Assembly: GCA_019118605.1 (NCBI GenBank)
Contig: DWYP01000040.1
Coordinates: forward strand, 43,621 to 107,620
Length of the DNA: 64,000 bases
Reading direction: 5' to 3'
Source: Candidatus Alistipes faecavium
Lineage (GTDB): Bacteria; Bacteroidota; Bacteroidia; Bacteroidales; Rikenellaceae
Shown here in pieces: positions 10,119 to 19,300 of this stretch. Both the position numbers and the translations under genes were made by a program. Positions within the stretch are counted from its first letter, which is position 1; every line of letters begins with the position of its first letter. The notes under the pieces are model-generated. The model saw only the letters and a list, made by a program, of their open reading frames with translations, ran no database searches and was not told the DNA's origin.

Positions 10119-11621
10119 ATGAAAAAATGGATGATAGCCTGCATGGCGCTGCTGCTTGCAACGGCATGTAAGGACGAAATAGACCACTCGGGCGAGGTGC
10201 ATGCGACGGCAGTCGAGCTTTACTCGGTCGAGGTGACCACGGCCATGTTTGCCGCCGAGATGTACGGTGACGGCATCACCGAGCGCGGCATCTGCTGGTC
10301 CGAAGAGCAGAACCCCACGACGGCGGATTCCAAGATTACGGATGCCGGGACGGGCGCCGGCGCCTTCACGACGCAGATCACCGGTCTGGAGCCTTCGACG
10401 ACCTACTATGTACGGGCCTATGCCATCGCACACGGCGATGCGGAGCATCCCTATTACAGCTCGCAGTTCGAGTTCACGACCTGCGACGAGCTGACGGCAG
10501 CGATCTCCTCGGCTACGGCGTCGCTGGATTACATCGTGGCTGAATTTACGGTAGCAGGCGGAGTCAATTACTGGATTGTCAAGGAGTGCGGAATTGCCTA
10601 CGGCACCTCTGCCAATCCGACGGTCGCCAATGGAAAAGCATCGATCGAAATCAAAAGCGGAGATCCTGACCGTGGTGATTTTTCGGTGACGGCATCGAAT
10701 CTGCGCGAGGGCGTAACCTATTATTTGCGTCCCTTTGTTTCGTATGCCACCGATGTGGATGCTCCTCTTACCACGGTTTATGGTGAGCAGACCTCCGTGA
10801 AGACCCTTACGCAGGCCGAGTTGCGCCAGCTCTTCGTCGACCGCCTCGAGGCCTCGCAGCTGACTTACGGTTCGGTTTATCTGAACAATAATTTCGTCAT
10901 GCACTACAGCCTCGACCTGGATGCCAACACGGTGGCTGTTTCCTACATCGACGCTTCGAGCAATCAGGATGTCAAGCATGTGACCCGGTCGATTGCGTTC
11001 AACGACGACTATTCGAAACTGGAGTGGACGTCCGTAACGTCCGGGAGCACGGAGTTTGCGGGTATCGGACTCGACGGTGCAACCTTCAACCTCTATCCCC
11101 TCGGAAGCGCTGACATGCAGTTCCAGGCCTCGATGACCTCGGACGAGATTTACAGCATCTTCGTGAAGAGCGATTTCGGCGGTATCAGCCGCGTTTCGGA
11201 GCTGCACCGCGGTGAATATCATCCCTCGGTTCCCCAAAGCATTCACGACGTAGCCGGCAACTGCACGGAGTTCAACGGCGACAACGGCGGTTTCATCACC
11301 CATCCGAGTACCTACCTGCTCTTCAAGAACAAGACCGACAACACCGGAAAGCCGATCATCCCTGTAACGAAGGATGTCGCAACCTTTACCTTCGGCGAGT
11401 ACACCTATCCTTACGGAGGCAGCCTGACGGACGATCAGGTGAAGGCCGTCGAGGAGGGTCTCAAGCCGGTAACCGACATCCTCTACGATACGGACGGCGT
11501 GATCATCGTCAAGGAGACGGTCAACACGCTGACTCCGAAGCAGGGCGGATTCTATTACTACATGCTCTCGTCGAAGGGCACCGGCTGGCTGAAATGGTAC
11601 CTGCGCGAATACGGAAAATAG
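10119..11621 (+). CDS. PUL surface lipoprotein with Fn3-like domain (SusE/F position)
   Basis: Start moved from 10074 to the ATG at 10119, where a clean lipoprotein signal begins ('MKKWMIACMALLLATACKDE'). The product is about 500 aa. Residues about 25-115 look like a fibronectin-III-type repeat ('TQITGLEPSTTYYVRAYA'), with a second diverged copy following. The C-terminal half is a domain I do not recognise firmly; it has some resemblance to DUF4302-type lipoproteins found beside SusD. The position directly after susD, before a strong terminator, fits a surface glycan-binding protein like SusE/F. Ligand unknown. Confidence 0.75.
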   Translation: MKKWMIACMALLLATACKDEIDHSGEVHATAVELYSVEVTTAMFAAEMYGDGITERGICWSEEQNPTTADSKITDAGTGAGAFTTQITGLEPSTTYYVRAYAIAHGDAEHPYYSSQFEFTTCDELTAAISSATASLDYIVAEFTVAGGVNYWIVKECGIAYGTSANPTVANGKASIEIKSGDPDRGDFSVTASNLREGVTYYLRPFVSYATDVDAPLTTVYGEQTSVKTLTQAELRQLFVDRLEASQLTYGSVYLNNNFVMHYSLDLDANTVAVSYIDASSNQDVKHVTRSIAFNDDYSKLEWTSVTSGSTEFAGIGLDGATFNLYPLGSADMQFQASMTSDEIYSIFVKSDFGGISRVSELHRGEYHPSVPQSIHDVAGNCTEFNGDNGGFITHPSTYLLFKNKTDNTGKPIIPVTKDVATFTFGEYTYPYGGSLTDDQVKAVEEGLKPVTDILYDTDGVIIVKETVNTLTPKQGGFYYYMLSSKGTGWLKWYLREYGK

Positions 11622-11651
11622 TCGAATAACCCGAACTGAAAGATAATGCCG

Positions 11652-11688
11652 AGCAGGGTCGGAAGAGGCATTCCGGCCCTGCTTTTTT
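11652..11688 (+). terminator. Rho-independent terminator after the susCD-lipoprotein unit
   Basis: Stem 'AGCAGGGTCGGA' (11652-11663) pairs with 'TCCGGCCCTGCT' (11672-11683), with one G-T wobble and an 8-base loop, and is followed by a run of T to 11688. It lies 30 bases after the lipoprotein stop and 33 bases before the GH92 gene. Readthrough or a promoter overlapping the hairpin would be needed to express the enzymes. Confidence 0.85.
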
Positions 11689-11720
11689 AAAACAACAGAT
11701 CCCAAATCCGCATTTCCGAC

Positions 11721-14051
11721 ATGTCATACCCGAAACTTCTTGCCCTTGCGGCCCTCTGTGCCGCCTGCTGCGGCCCCGTCCGGGCTCAAGAGACCCCGGC
11801 GTCGTGGGTGGATCCCTTCATCGGCACCATCCGCATGGGACACACCTTCCCGGGGGCCTGCGTACCCTTCGGGGGCGTTCAGCTGAGCCCCGACACCTCG
11901 ACCGTGCCCCACAACATCGACGGCGTCTACCAGGGCGAAGTCTACCGCTACTGCGCGGGCTACCAGTGGGACGATCCCACGATCGTAGGTTTCAGCCATA
12001 CGCACCTCAGCGGCACGGGCCACTCCGACCTTGGGGACGTCCTGCTCATGCCCCAGACGGGCGAGCGGCGGCTCGAGCCGGGGGATGCCGGGCAGCCGGG
12101 TTCGGGATACCGGTCGCGGAAGGACGCCTCCTCGGAGCACGCCGTTCCGGGCTACTATGAAGTGCTGCTCGAGGACTCGGGCGTGCGGGCCGAGCTGACG
12201 GCCACCGAACGCACGGGACTGCACCGCTACACCTTCCCGAAGGATTCGCTCCGGAGGATGATCGTCGACCTCGAGCACGGCATCTACAACTACGACGGAA
12301 AAACCCTCTGGGCGGGGATCCGCGTCGAGAACGACACGCTGATCACCGGCTACCGCCTCACGAACGGCTGGTCGCGCGAGAACTACACCTACTTTGCGGC
12401 GACGTTCTCGCGGCCGATCGCCCGTTACGGTTACAAGGATCGTCAGAAACCCCTCTACACGGGCTTCTGGCGCAAGTTCGACGTCGAGCACGATTTCCCC
12501 GAGATGGCGGGGCGCAAGCTGGTCGCATGGTTCGAGTTCGACTCCTCGGAGGAGCCGCTCGAGGTGCGCGTGGCTCTTTCGGCCGTAAGCACCGAGGGAG
12601 CCCTGCGGAACCTTGCAGCCGAGACCGCCGGGAAGTCGTTCGACACGATCCGCAGCGAGGCGTTCGCGAAGTGGAACGACGCGCTGGGGATCTTCACGAT
12701 CGAGGGCACGCCCGAACAGAAGGCGATGTTCTATACCTCGCTCTACCATACGATGATCAACCCGTCGGTCTACATGGACGTCGACGGACGCTACCGCGGG
12801 CTGGATCACAACATCCATACGGCGGACGGCTTCGTGAACTACACGGTCTTCTCGGTGTGGGACACCTACCGGGCGCTGCATCCGCTGTTCAACCTCATCA
12901 ACCGGCAGCGCAACACCGACATGATGCGTTCGATGCTGGCACACTATACGCAGAGCGTCCACGGGGCGCTTCCCGTGTGGTCGCACATGGGCAACGAGAA
13001 CTGGTGCATGATCGGCTACCATTCGGTCTCGACGCTTGCCGACGCCCTTGCCAAGGGGCTTCCTCTCGACCGTGAGCTGGCCCTCGAGGCGATGGTCAGC
13101 TCCTCGAACATCGCCTACTACGACGGCATCGACGAGTACCGCGCGCTGGGATACGTTCCCTACGAGCGGAGCGGCAGCGGGGCCTCGATGACCCTCGAAT
13201 ACGCCTATGACGACTGGACGATCGCCCGCACGGCCGAGCAGTCCGGGGCCGATTCGCTTGCGGAGGCCTACCGCCGCCGCGCGATGAGCTACCGCAACCT
13301 TTTCGACCCGACGCTGGGCTTCGTGCGCCCGCGCATGCGCGACGGGTCATGGAAGGAGCCGTTCGATCTGATGGAGACCCACGGCCAGGGATTCATCGAG
13401 GGCAACTCGTGGAACTATTCGTTCTATGTTCCGCACGACGTGCGGGGGCTGATCGACGCCATGGGCGGCGACCGGCGCTTCGTCGAGCGGCTCGATTCGC
13501 TCTTCACGATGCACCTCCCGGACGCCTTCTTCGCCAACACCGAGGACATCACGCGCGACGGCCTGATCGGCAACTACGTCCACGGCAACGAGCCGAGCCA
13601 CCACATTCCCTACCTCTACGCCTGGACGTCGCAGCCGTGGAAGTCGCAGTACTGGCTGCGCGAGATCATGGACCGGATGTACGTCGACGCGATCGACGGG
13701 CTGTGCGGCAACGACGACTGCGGGCAGATGTCGGCGTGGTACATCTTCGGCGCGATGGGCTTCTATCCCGTGTGCCCGGGTTCGGACCAGTATGTGCTCG
13801 GGGCCCCGTACCTCCCGCACATCACGCTGCGGCTCGAGAACGGCCGCACGCTGGAGATCAAGGCTCCGGGGGTAAGTGCCCGGAACCGCTACGTGCGGGG
13901 GGTGACCTTCCGCGGCGAGAAGCTCTCGCGGATGTACCTCACGCACGACGAACTCATGCAGGGCGGGGTGCTGGAGTTCCGCATGGGCGCGACGCCCGAC
14001 CGGCGCCGCGGCACGGCTGCGGCCGACAAACCCGCCTCGATGACAAAGTAA
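11721..14051 (+). CDS. GH92 family exo-alpha-mannosidase
   Basis: The 776-residue protein has a signal peptide (cleavage near 'PVRAQ'; an 'LCAACC' could also act as a lipobox). The mature N-terminus has the family signature 'WVDPFIGTIRMGHTFPGA' and 'GFSHTHLSGTGHSDLGDVLL'. The C-terminal (alpha/alpha)6 domain carries 'GLCGNDDCGQMSAWYIFGAM', the conserved GH92 catalytic-base region, and 'GNEPSHHIPYLYAW'. GH92 enzymes are calcium-dependent inverting mannosidases that remove terminal alpha-1,2/1,3/1,4/1,6-linked mannose from N-glycans or yeast mannan; the linkage cannot be read from sequence. Likely periplasmic or surface. It is followed after 27 bases by the BSP-type peptidase gene. Confidence 0.95.
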   Translation: MSYPKLLALAALCAACCGPVRAQETPASWVDPFIGTIRMGHTFPGACVPFGGVQLSPDTSTVPHNIDGVYQGEVYRYCAGYQWDDPTIVGFSHTHLSGTGHSDLGDVLLMPQTGERRLEPGDAGQPGSGYRSRKDASSEHAVPGYYEVLLEDSGVRAELTATERTGLHRYTFPKDSLRRMIVDLEHGIYNYDGKTLWAGIRVENDTLITGYRLTNGWSRENYTYFAATFSRPIARYGYKDRQKPLYTGFWRKFDVEHDFPEMAGRKLVAWFEFDSSEEPLEVRVALSAVSTEGALRNLAAETAGKSFDTIRSEAFAKWNDALGIFTIEGTPEQKAMFYTSLYHTMINPSVYMDVDGRYRGLDHNIHTADGFVNYTVFSVWDTYRALHPLFNLINRQRNTDMMRSMLAHYTQSVHGALPVWSHMGNENWCMIGYHSVSTLADALAKGLPLDRELALEAMVSSSNIAYYDGIDEYRALGYVPYERSGSGASMTLEYAYDDWTIARTAEQSGADSLAEAYRRRAMSYRNLFDPTLGFVRPRMRDGSWKEPFDLMETHGQGFIEGNSWNYSFYVPHDVRGLIDAMGGDRRFVERLDSLFTMHLPDAFFANTEDITRDGLIGNYVHGNEPSHHIPYLYAWTSQPWKSQYWLREIMDRMYVDAIDGLCGNDDCGQMSAWYIFGAMGFYPVCPGSDQYVLGAPYLPHITLRLENGRTLEIKAPGVSARNRYVRGVTFRGEKLSRMYLTHDELMQGGVLEFRMGATPDRRRGTAAADKPASMTK

Positions 14052-14078
14052 ACGAACCCAAACATAACATTTTGCTCC

Positions 14079-14855
14079 ATGAAAAAGACCTTTTTGTATT
14101 CCATTTGTCTTCTGACGGGTCTGACGGCCTGTTCGATGAAGCCCAAGTCGGTGGAATCGGCTTGGAAGAACTACGATGTCGGGAAGATCGTCTTCGAGGA
14201 CAAAGCCGCGGGCACCCGGGGCTCGGAGATCTACCATAGCATCATCGCCGATCCCGAGGCGTACATCGCCGAGCAGGCCCGCACGGTGCTTGCCACGCTC
14301 TACGATTCGCCCGAAGACAGCATCACGGCCGTGCGGCGCATCCATTACACGCTCGAGGATGTCGACGGCATTTCGGCCAAGGGCGGAGGCGGCGGCAACG
14401 TCGACATCTTCTACAGCACGCGCCACGTGGAGAACTCGTTCCGCGACGGGGACCGCGACAAGGTGCTCTTCGAGACGCGCGGCGTGCTGCTCCACGAGCT
14501 CACGCACGCCTATCAGCTCGAACCCCAGGGTATCGGCTCCTACGGCACGAGCCGCGTGGTCTGGGCCTTCATCGAGGGCATGGCCGACGCCGTGCGCGTT
14601 GCCAACGGCGGCTTCGGCCCCGATGCGCGTCCCAAGGGCGGGAACTACATGGACGGGTACCGCACGGCGGGCTATTTCTTCGTGTGGCTGCGCGACAACA
14701 AGGATCCGAAATTCCTGAGCAAGTTCAACCGCAGTACGCTGGAGGTGGTGCCCTGGTCGTTCAACGGCGCCGTGAAGCACGTGCTGGGCGAGGAGTACGA
14801 CATCGACTCGCTGTGGCGCGAGTATCAGATCGCCGTGGGCGACATCGCGCTCTGA
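14079..14855 (+). CDS. Basic-secretory-protein (BSP) family zinc metallopeptidase lipoprotein
   Basis: This 258-aa protein has a lipoprotein signal ('LTGLTACSMK'). A zincin motif 'HELTHAYQ' (H139, E140, H143) lies mid-protein, followed by 'FIEGMADAVRVANGGF', the downstream Glu-containing segment typical of plant-type basic secretory proteins (PF04450), and 'GYRTAGYFFVWL'. The family is thought to comprise secreted proteases. Sitting between an alpha-mannosidase and an alpha-fucosidase in the same operon, it suggests the locus handles glycoprotein rather than free glycan. The terminator at 14865 ends this transcript. Confidence 0.85.
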   Translation: MKKTFLYSICLLTGLTACSMKPKSVESAWKNYDVGKIVFEDKAAGTRGSEIYHSIIADPEAYIAEQARTVLATLYDSPEDSITAVRRIHYTLEDVDGISAKGGGGGNVDIFYSTRHVENSFRDGDRDKVLFETRGVLLHELTHAYQLEPQGIGSYGTSRVVWAFIEGMADAVRVANGGFGPDARPKGGNYMDGYRTAGYFFVWLRDNKDPKFLSKFNRSTLEVVPWSFNGAVKHVLGEEYDIDSLWREYQIAVGDIAL

Positions 14856-14864
14856 CCATGCGGC

Positions 14865-14910
14865 AAATCGTTCCCGGAACGGAAAATTTCCCGCTCCGGG
14901 AACGATTTTG
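14865..14910 (+). terminator. Rho-independent terminator after GH92-BSP
   Basis: A perfect 14-base stem ('AAATCGTTCCCGGA' 14865-14878 with 'TCCGGGAACGATTT' 14895-14908) encloses a 16-base loop and runs into TTTTG. It separates the GH92-BSP unit from the GH29-GH38 unit. Confidence 0.85.
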
Positions 14911-14917
14911 ATAAAAC

Positions 14918-14937
14918 GTGCGTACCTTTGTACGCAC
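14918..14937 (+). promoter_or_regulatory. TAnnTTTG promoter element inside a perfect inverted repeat
   Basis: 'TACCTTTG' (14923-14930) matches the Bacteroidota -7 consensus. It lies in the palindrome GTGCGTAC-CTTT-GTACGCAC (14918-14937), 26 bases before the GH29 start. No good -33 element is seen at standard spacing; the nearest TTTG is only 12 bases upstream, inside the terminator. The inverted repeat may be an operator. Confidence 0.45.
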
Positions 14938-14963
14938 ATGATTGAAAAAACACCGAAACAACC

Positions 14964-16346
14964 ATGAAAAACCTCCTTTGCCTCCTCCTGTGCGCTTTTG
15001 CAGGAGATGTCCTGGCTGCCGGGTCGCGTCCGCTGCACGATCTGCAGCAGGATTTCGTCGATACGCGTTTCGGAATGTTCATCCATTTCAACATGCCGAC
15101 CTACGTCGATCAGGACTGGCCCGATCCGGACGCCTCCCCGGAGCTGTTCAACCCCTCGAAGCTCGACTGCCGCCAGTGGGCGCGCGCCGCGCGGTCGGCG
15201 GGGATGACCTACGGCTGCCTGACGACCAAGCACCACAGCGGATTCTGCATCTGGGACACGCAAACCACACCCTACAATGTGATGAACAGCCCCTGCAAGC
15301 GGGATGTCGTCCGTGAATACGTCGATGCGTTCCGTGCCGAGGGGCTCGGGGTGTCGCTCTACTACTCGATCCTCGACACGCACCACCGGCTGCGTCCGGG
15401 ATGGATCACTCCCGAGCACGTGCAGCTCGTCAAGGCGCAGTTGCGGGAGCTGCTGACCCGCTACGGGCCGATCCAGGCGATCATCATCGACGGATGGGAT
15501 GCCCCCTGGTCGCGCATCTCCTACGACGAGATTCCCTTCGAGGACATCTACCTGCTCATCAAGTCGCTGCAGCCCGAGTGCCTGGTCATGGATCTCAATG
15601 CGGCGAAATACCCCGCCGAGGGGCTGTTCTATACCGACATCAAGTCCTACGAGCAGGGGGCCGGGCAGCATATCTCGAAGGAGGCCAACCGCCTTCCGGC
15701 GCTTTCGTGCCTGCCTCTGCAGGCCAACTGGTTCTGGAAGACGAGCTTCCCCACGACGCCCGTCAAGTCGCCGGCGCAGCTCGTCGACGAGAACATCATC
15801 CCGATGGGCAATGCCTACTGCACGTTCCTGCTCAACGTGGCCCCGAACCGTGACGGGCTCTTCGACGACAATGCGCTCGAGGCCCTGAAGGAGATCGGGC
15901 GTCGGTGGAAGAACCCCGGACACGTGGCGGACCTTCCGGAGTCGGAGGCGCCCGTCATCGCCTCGAACCTGGCCAAGGGACGCCCCGCGGAGGGCAGCTG
16001 GAGCTACGATACGGCGATCATGGACTTTGCCAACGACGACGATTTCCACTCGTCGTGGGTCTCGAACCCCGAGGTGGAGACGCCGTGGCTGGAGATCCTG
16101 CTCGGGCGCGAGCAGCCGCTGAACGCCGTCGTCATCACCGAGGGCGGCGACCCGCGCATCGAGGAGTACCGCCTCGAATACCGTCTCTGCGGCGAATGGC
16201 ACCCCATCGACACCGCGCCGAAGGCGGGGCGTGTGAAGATCCACCGCTTCGACACGGTATGGGGCGACGCCGTGCGTCTGACGATCCTCAAGGCTTCCGA
16301 CACGCCCCTCGTCGCGGAGCTGGGCGTCTACCGCGAACGGAGGTGA
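14964..16346 (+). CDS. GH29 alpha-L-fucosidase with discoidin-like C-terminus
   Basis: The 460-aa protein has a signal peptide ('LLLCAFAGDVLAAG'). The GH29 barrel shows 'DTRFGMFIHF' and 'GMTYGCLTTKHHSGFCIWDT', the classic fucosidase signature, and 'QAIIIDGWDAPW' where the nucleophile Asp of the family is expected. From about residue 330 a jelly-roll-like tail appears ('WLEILLGREQPLNAVVITE'), resembling an F5/8 type C module. It should remove alpha-linked fucose in the periplasm or at the surface, consistent with core- or antenna-fucosylated N-glycans. Likely co-transcribed with the GH38 gene 46 bases on. Confidence 0.92.
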   Translation: MKNLLCLLLCAFAGDVLAAGSRPLHDLQQDFVDTRFGMFIHFNMPTYVDQDWPDPDASPELFNPSKLDCRQWARAARSAGMTYGCLTTKHHSGFCIWDTQTTPYNVMNSPCKRDVVREYVDAFRAEGLGVSLYYSILDTHHRLRPGWITPEHVQLVKAQLRELLTRYGPIQAIIIDGWDAPWSRISYDEIPFEDIYLLIKSLQPECLVMDLNAAKYPAEGLFYTDIKSYEQGAGQHISKEANRLPALSCLPLQANWFWKTSFPTTPVKSPAQLVDENIIPMGNAYCTFLLNVAPNRDGLFDDNALEALKEIGRRWKNPGHVADLPESEAPVIASNLAKGRPAEGSWSYDTAIMDFANDDDFHSSWVSNPEVETPWLEILLGREQPLNAVVITEGGDPRIEEYRLEYRLCGEWHPIDTAPKAGRVKIHRFDTVWGDAVRLTILKASDTPLVAELGVYRERR

Positions 16347-16392
16347 CGCGTCGCGAAGGCATGCAACTTCAAACCTAAACATAAACTGAAGA

Positions 16393-19300
16393 ATGATGAA
16401 AAAAAGCACCATCCTGTTGGGTCTGGCCCTCCTCGTATTCGGCGGGTCGGCCGTGGCCCAGAAACCTTACAAGGTTTACATGGTCTCGAACGCCCACTTC
16501 GACTCGCAGTGGAACTGGGACGTTCAACGCTCGATTTCGAAGTACATTCCCAAGACGCTGGATCAGAACCTGCTCCTGCTGTCGAAGTACCCCGACTACC
16601 TGTTCAACTTCGAGGGCGGTATCAAGTACCAGTGGATGAAGGAGTACTTCCCCCATCAGTATGAGCTGATGAAGCAGTACATCCGCGAGGGCCGCTGGCA
16701 TGTGACCGGCAGCACGTGGGACGCCACCGACCCGAACATCCCCTCCACGGAGTCCTTCACGCGCAACATCCTCTACGGGCAGCACTTCTACCGCGACGAG
16801 TTCGGCGTCCAGGGTACGGACATCTTCCTCCCGGACTGCTTCGGATTCGGATGGACGCTCCCGACGATCGCCTCGCACTGCGGACTGATCGGCTTCTCGA
16901 CGCAGAAGCTCATGTGGCGCCACCGGCCGTTCTACGGCAACAGCAAGATCCCGTTCGAGATCGGCCTGTGGGAGGGTGTCGACGGCTCGCGCATCATGGC
17001 CGTGATGGACGCCCACAACTATACGACCAAATGGCGCTATGAGGATCTGAGCAAGAGCCGGCAGCTCACGCGCATGGTTTCCGAGAGCCCGATCAAGACC
17101 ATCTACCACTATTACGGTACGGGCGACATGGGCGGCGCTCCGACGATCGAGTCGGTGCGTGCCGTGGAGGCCGGCGTGCACGGAGACGGCCCGATCGAGA
17201 TCATCAGCGCCACGAGCGACCAGCTCTTCAAGGATTACCTTCCCTTCGACAAGCATCCCGAACTGCCGGTTTGGGACGGAGAGCTGCTCATGGACGTACA
17301 CGCCACGGGCTGCTATACGTCGCAGGCTGCGATGAAGTACTACAACCGCCGCAACGAACTGCTGGCCGACGCCGCCGAGCGCAGTGCCGTGGCCGCCGAC
17401 TGGCTCGGTGGGGTAGCCTACCCGCAGCAGACGCTCACCGAGGCGTGGAAGCGCTTCATCTGGCACCAGTTCCACGACGACCTGACCGGCACGAGCATTC
17501 CCCGTGCCTACGAGTTCTCGTGGAACGACGAGCTGCTTTCGCTCAAGCAGTTCTCGAATGTCCTGACCACGTCGGTCGGCGCCGTATCGCGTGCGCTGAA
17601 CACCGATGTCAAGGGTACGCCGCTGGTGATCTACAACGCCGCCGGCTTCCCCGTCACGGAACTCGTTGAGGCGACGGTGCCGGCCCGCAGCGAGCGCGTC
17701 GGCATCTACGACGACAAGGGCGCCCGCGTGGCGCATCAGGTGCTGGGCTTCGAGGACGGCATGCTGCACGTGCTCTTCAGCGCCAAGGTCCCGGCTGCGG
17801 GATATGCCGTCTACGAGGTGCGTCAGGGCGGCAGCCGGAAGGCCACCTCGGCCCTGAAGGCGAGCGAGACGTCGCTCGAGAACGGCATCTACAAGGTTTC
17901 GCTCGACGCCAACGGCGACATTTGCTCGATCGTCGACAAGCGCAACGGACGCGAACTGGTGCAGGAGGGCAAGGCCGTGCGCCTGGCGCTCTTCACCGAA
18001 AACGAGTCGTTCAGCTGGCCCGCCTGGGAGATCACGAAGAAGACCATCGACTCCGAGCCGGTATCGGTTACCGGGGACGTGAAGATCTCGGTTGTGGAGC
18101 AGGGCCCGGTACGCGCCTCGGTATGCGTGGAGCGCACCTACGGCGAGTCGACCTTCCGCCAGTACATCACCCTGACAGAGGGAGGTCAGGACGACCGCAT
18201 CGACATCCGCAACGAGGTGGACTGGGCTTCGACCAACACGCTGCTGAAGGCCGAGTTCCCGCTGAGCGTTTCGAATCCGAAGGCAACCTATGACCTGGGC
18301 GTGGGCTCCGTGGCCCGCGGCAACAACACCGAGACGGCATACGAGGTGTACGCCCAGCAGTGGGCCGACCTGACCGATGCCGACGGTTCGTACGGCGTTT
18401 CGGTGCTCAACGACAGCAAGTACGGGTGGGACAAACCCGACGACCATACGATCCGTCTGACGCTGCTCCATACGCCGAAGACCCGCGGCGGCTATTCGTA
18501 TCAGAACCGCCAGGACTTCGGGTACCATACCTTTACCTATTCGATCGTCGGACACGAGGGTGATTTCCGCCAGGGCGGCACGGTGGCCAAGGCCGAGGTG
18601 CTGAACCAGCCGCTCACGGCCTTCGTTGCCGCGAAGAACAAGGGTGCGCTGGGCCGCAGCTTCTCGTTCGCGGCCTCCGAAAACGACAAGGTGGCCATGC
18701 GAGCGCTGAAGCATGCCGAGGATGGCGACGGTTATGTCGTGCGGTTCTACGAGACCGCAGGCCAGGAGGCTCAGGAGGCTGTTGTGGCCTTCGCCGGGGA
18801 GATCGTTTCGGCCAAGGAGCTCAACGGTGTGGAGGATGAGATCGGCGACGCGTCGTTCTCGGGCAACAAGCTCACCTTCACGATCCAGCCCTATGCGATG
18901 AAGACCTTCAAGGTGCAGCTCGCCGCGCCGGCCGCTACGGTCGCTCCGGTATCCTGCGAGCCCGTGGCACTGCCCTACAACCTGAAGACCGCGTCGTACA
19001 ACCCCTACCGTTCGGACGCCAACTTCGACGGCAAGGGCAAGTCGTATGCCGCCGAACTCTTCCCCGAGACGCTCGAATTCAAGGGCGTGCGCTTCGAGTT
19101 CGGAGCTCCGGAGACCGAGAACGGCGTGAAGTGCCGCCGCGACACGATCGCGCTGCCCGCGGGCAACTACAACAAGCTCTACATCGTCGCCGCCTCGACG
19201 CGCCACGACAACGAGGCCGTCTTCACGGTCGACGGCAAGGAGTATCCCGTGCTGGTTCCCTACTACGGAGGCTTCATCGGCCAGTGGGGCCATACGGGCC

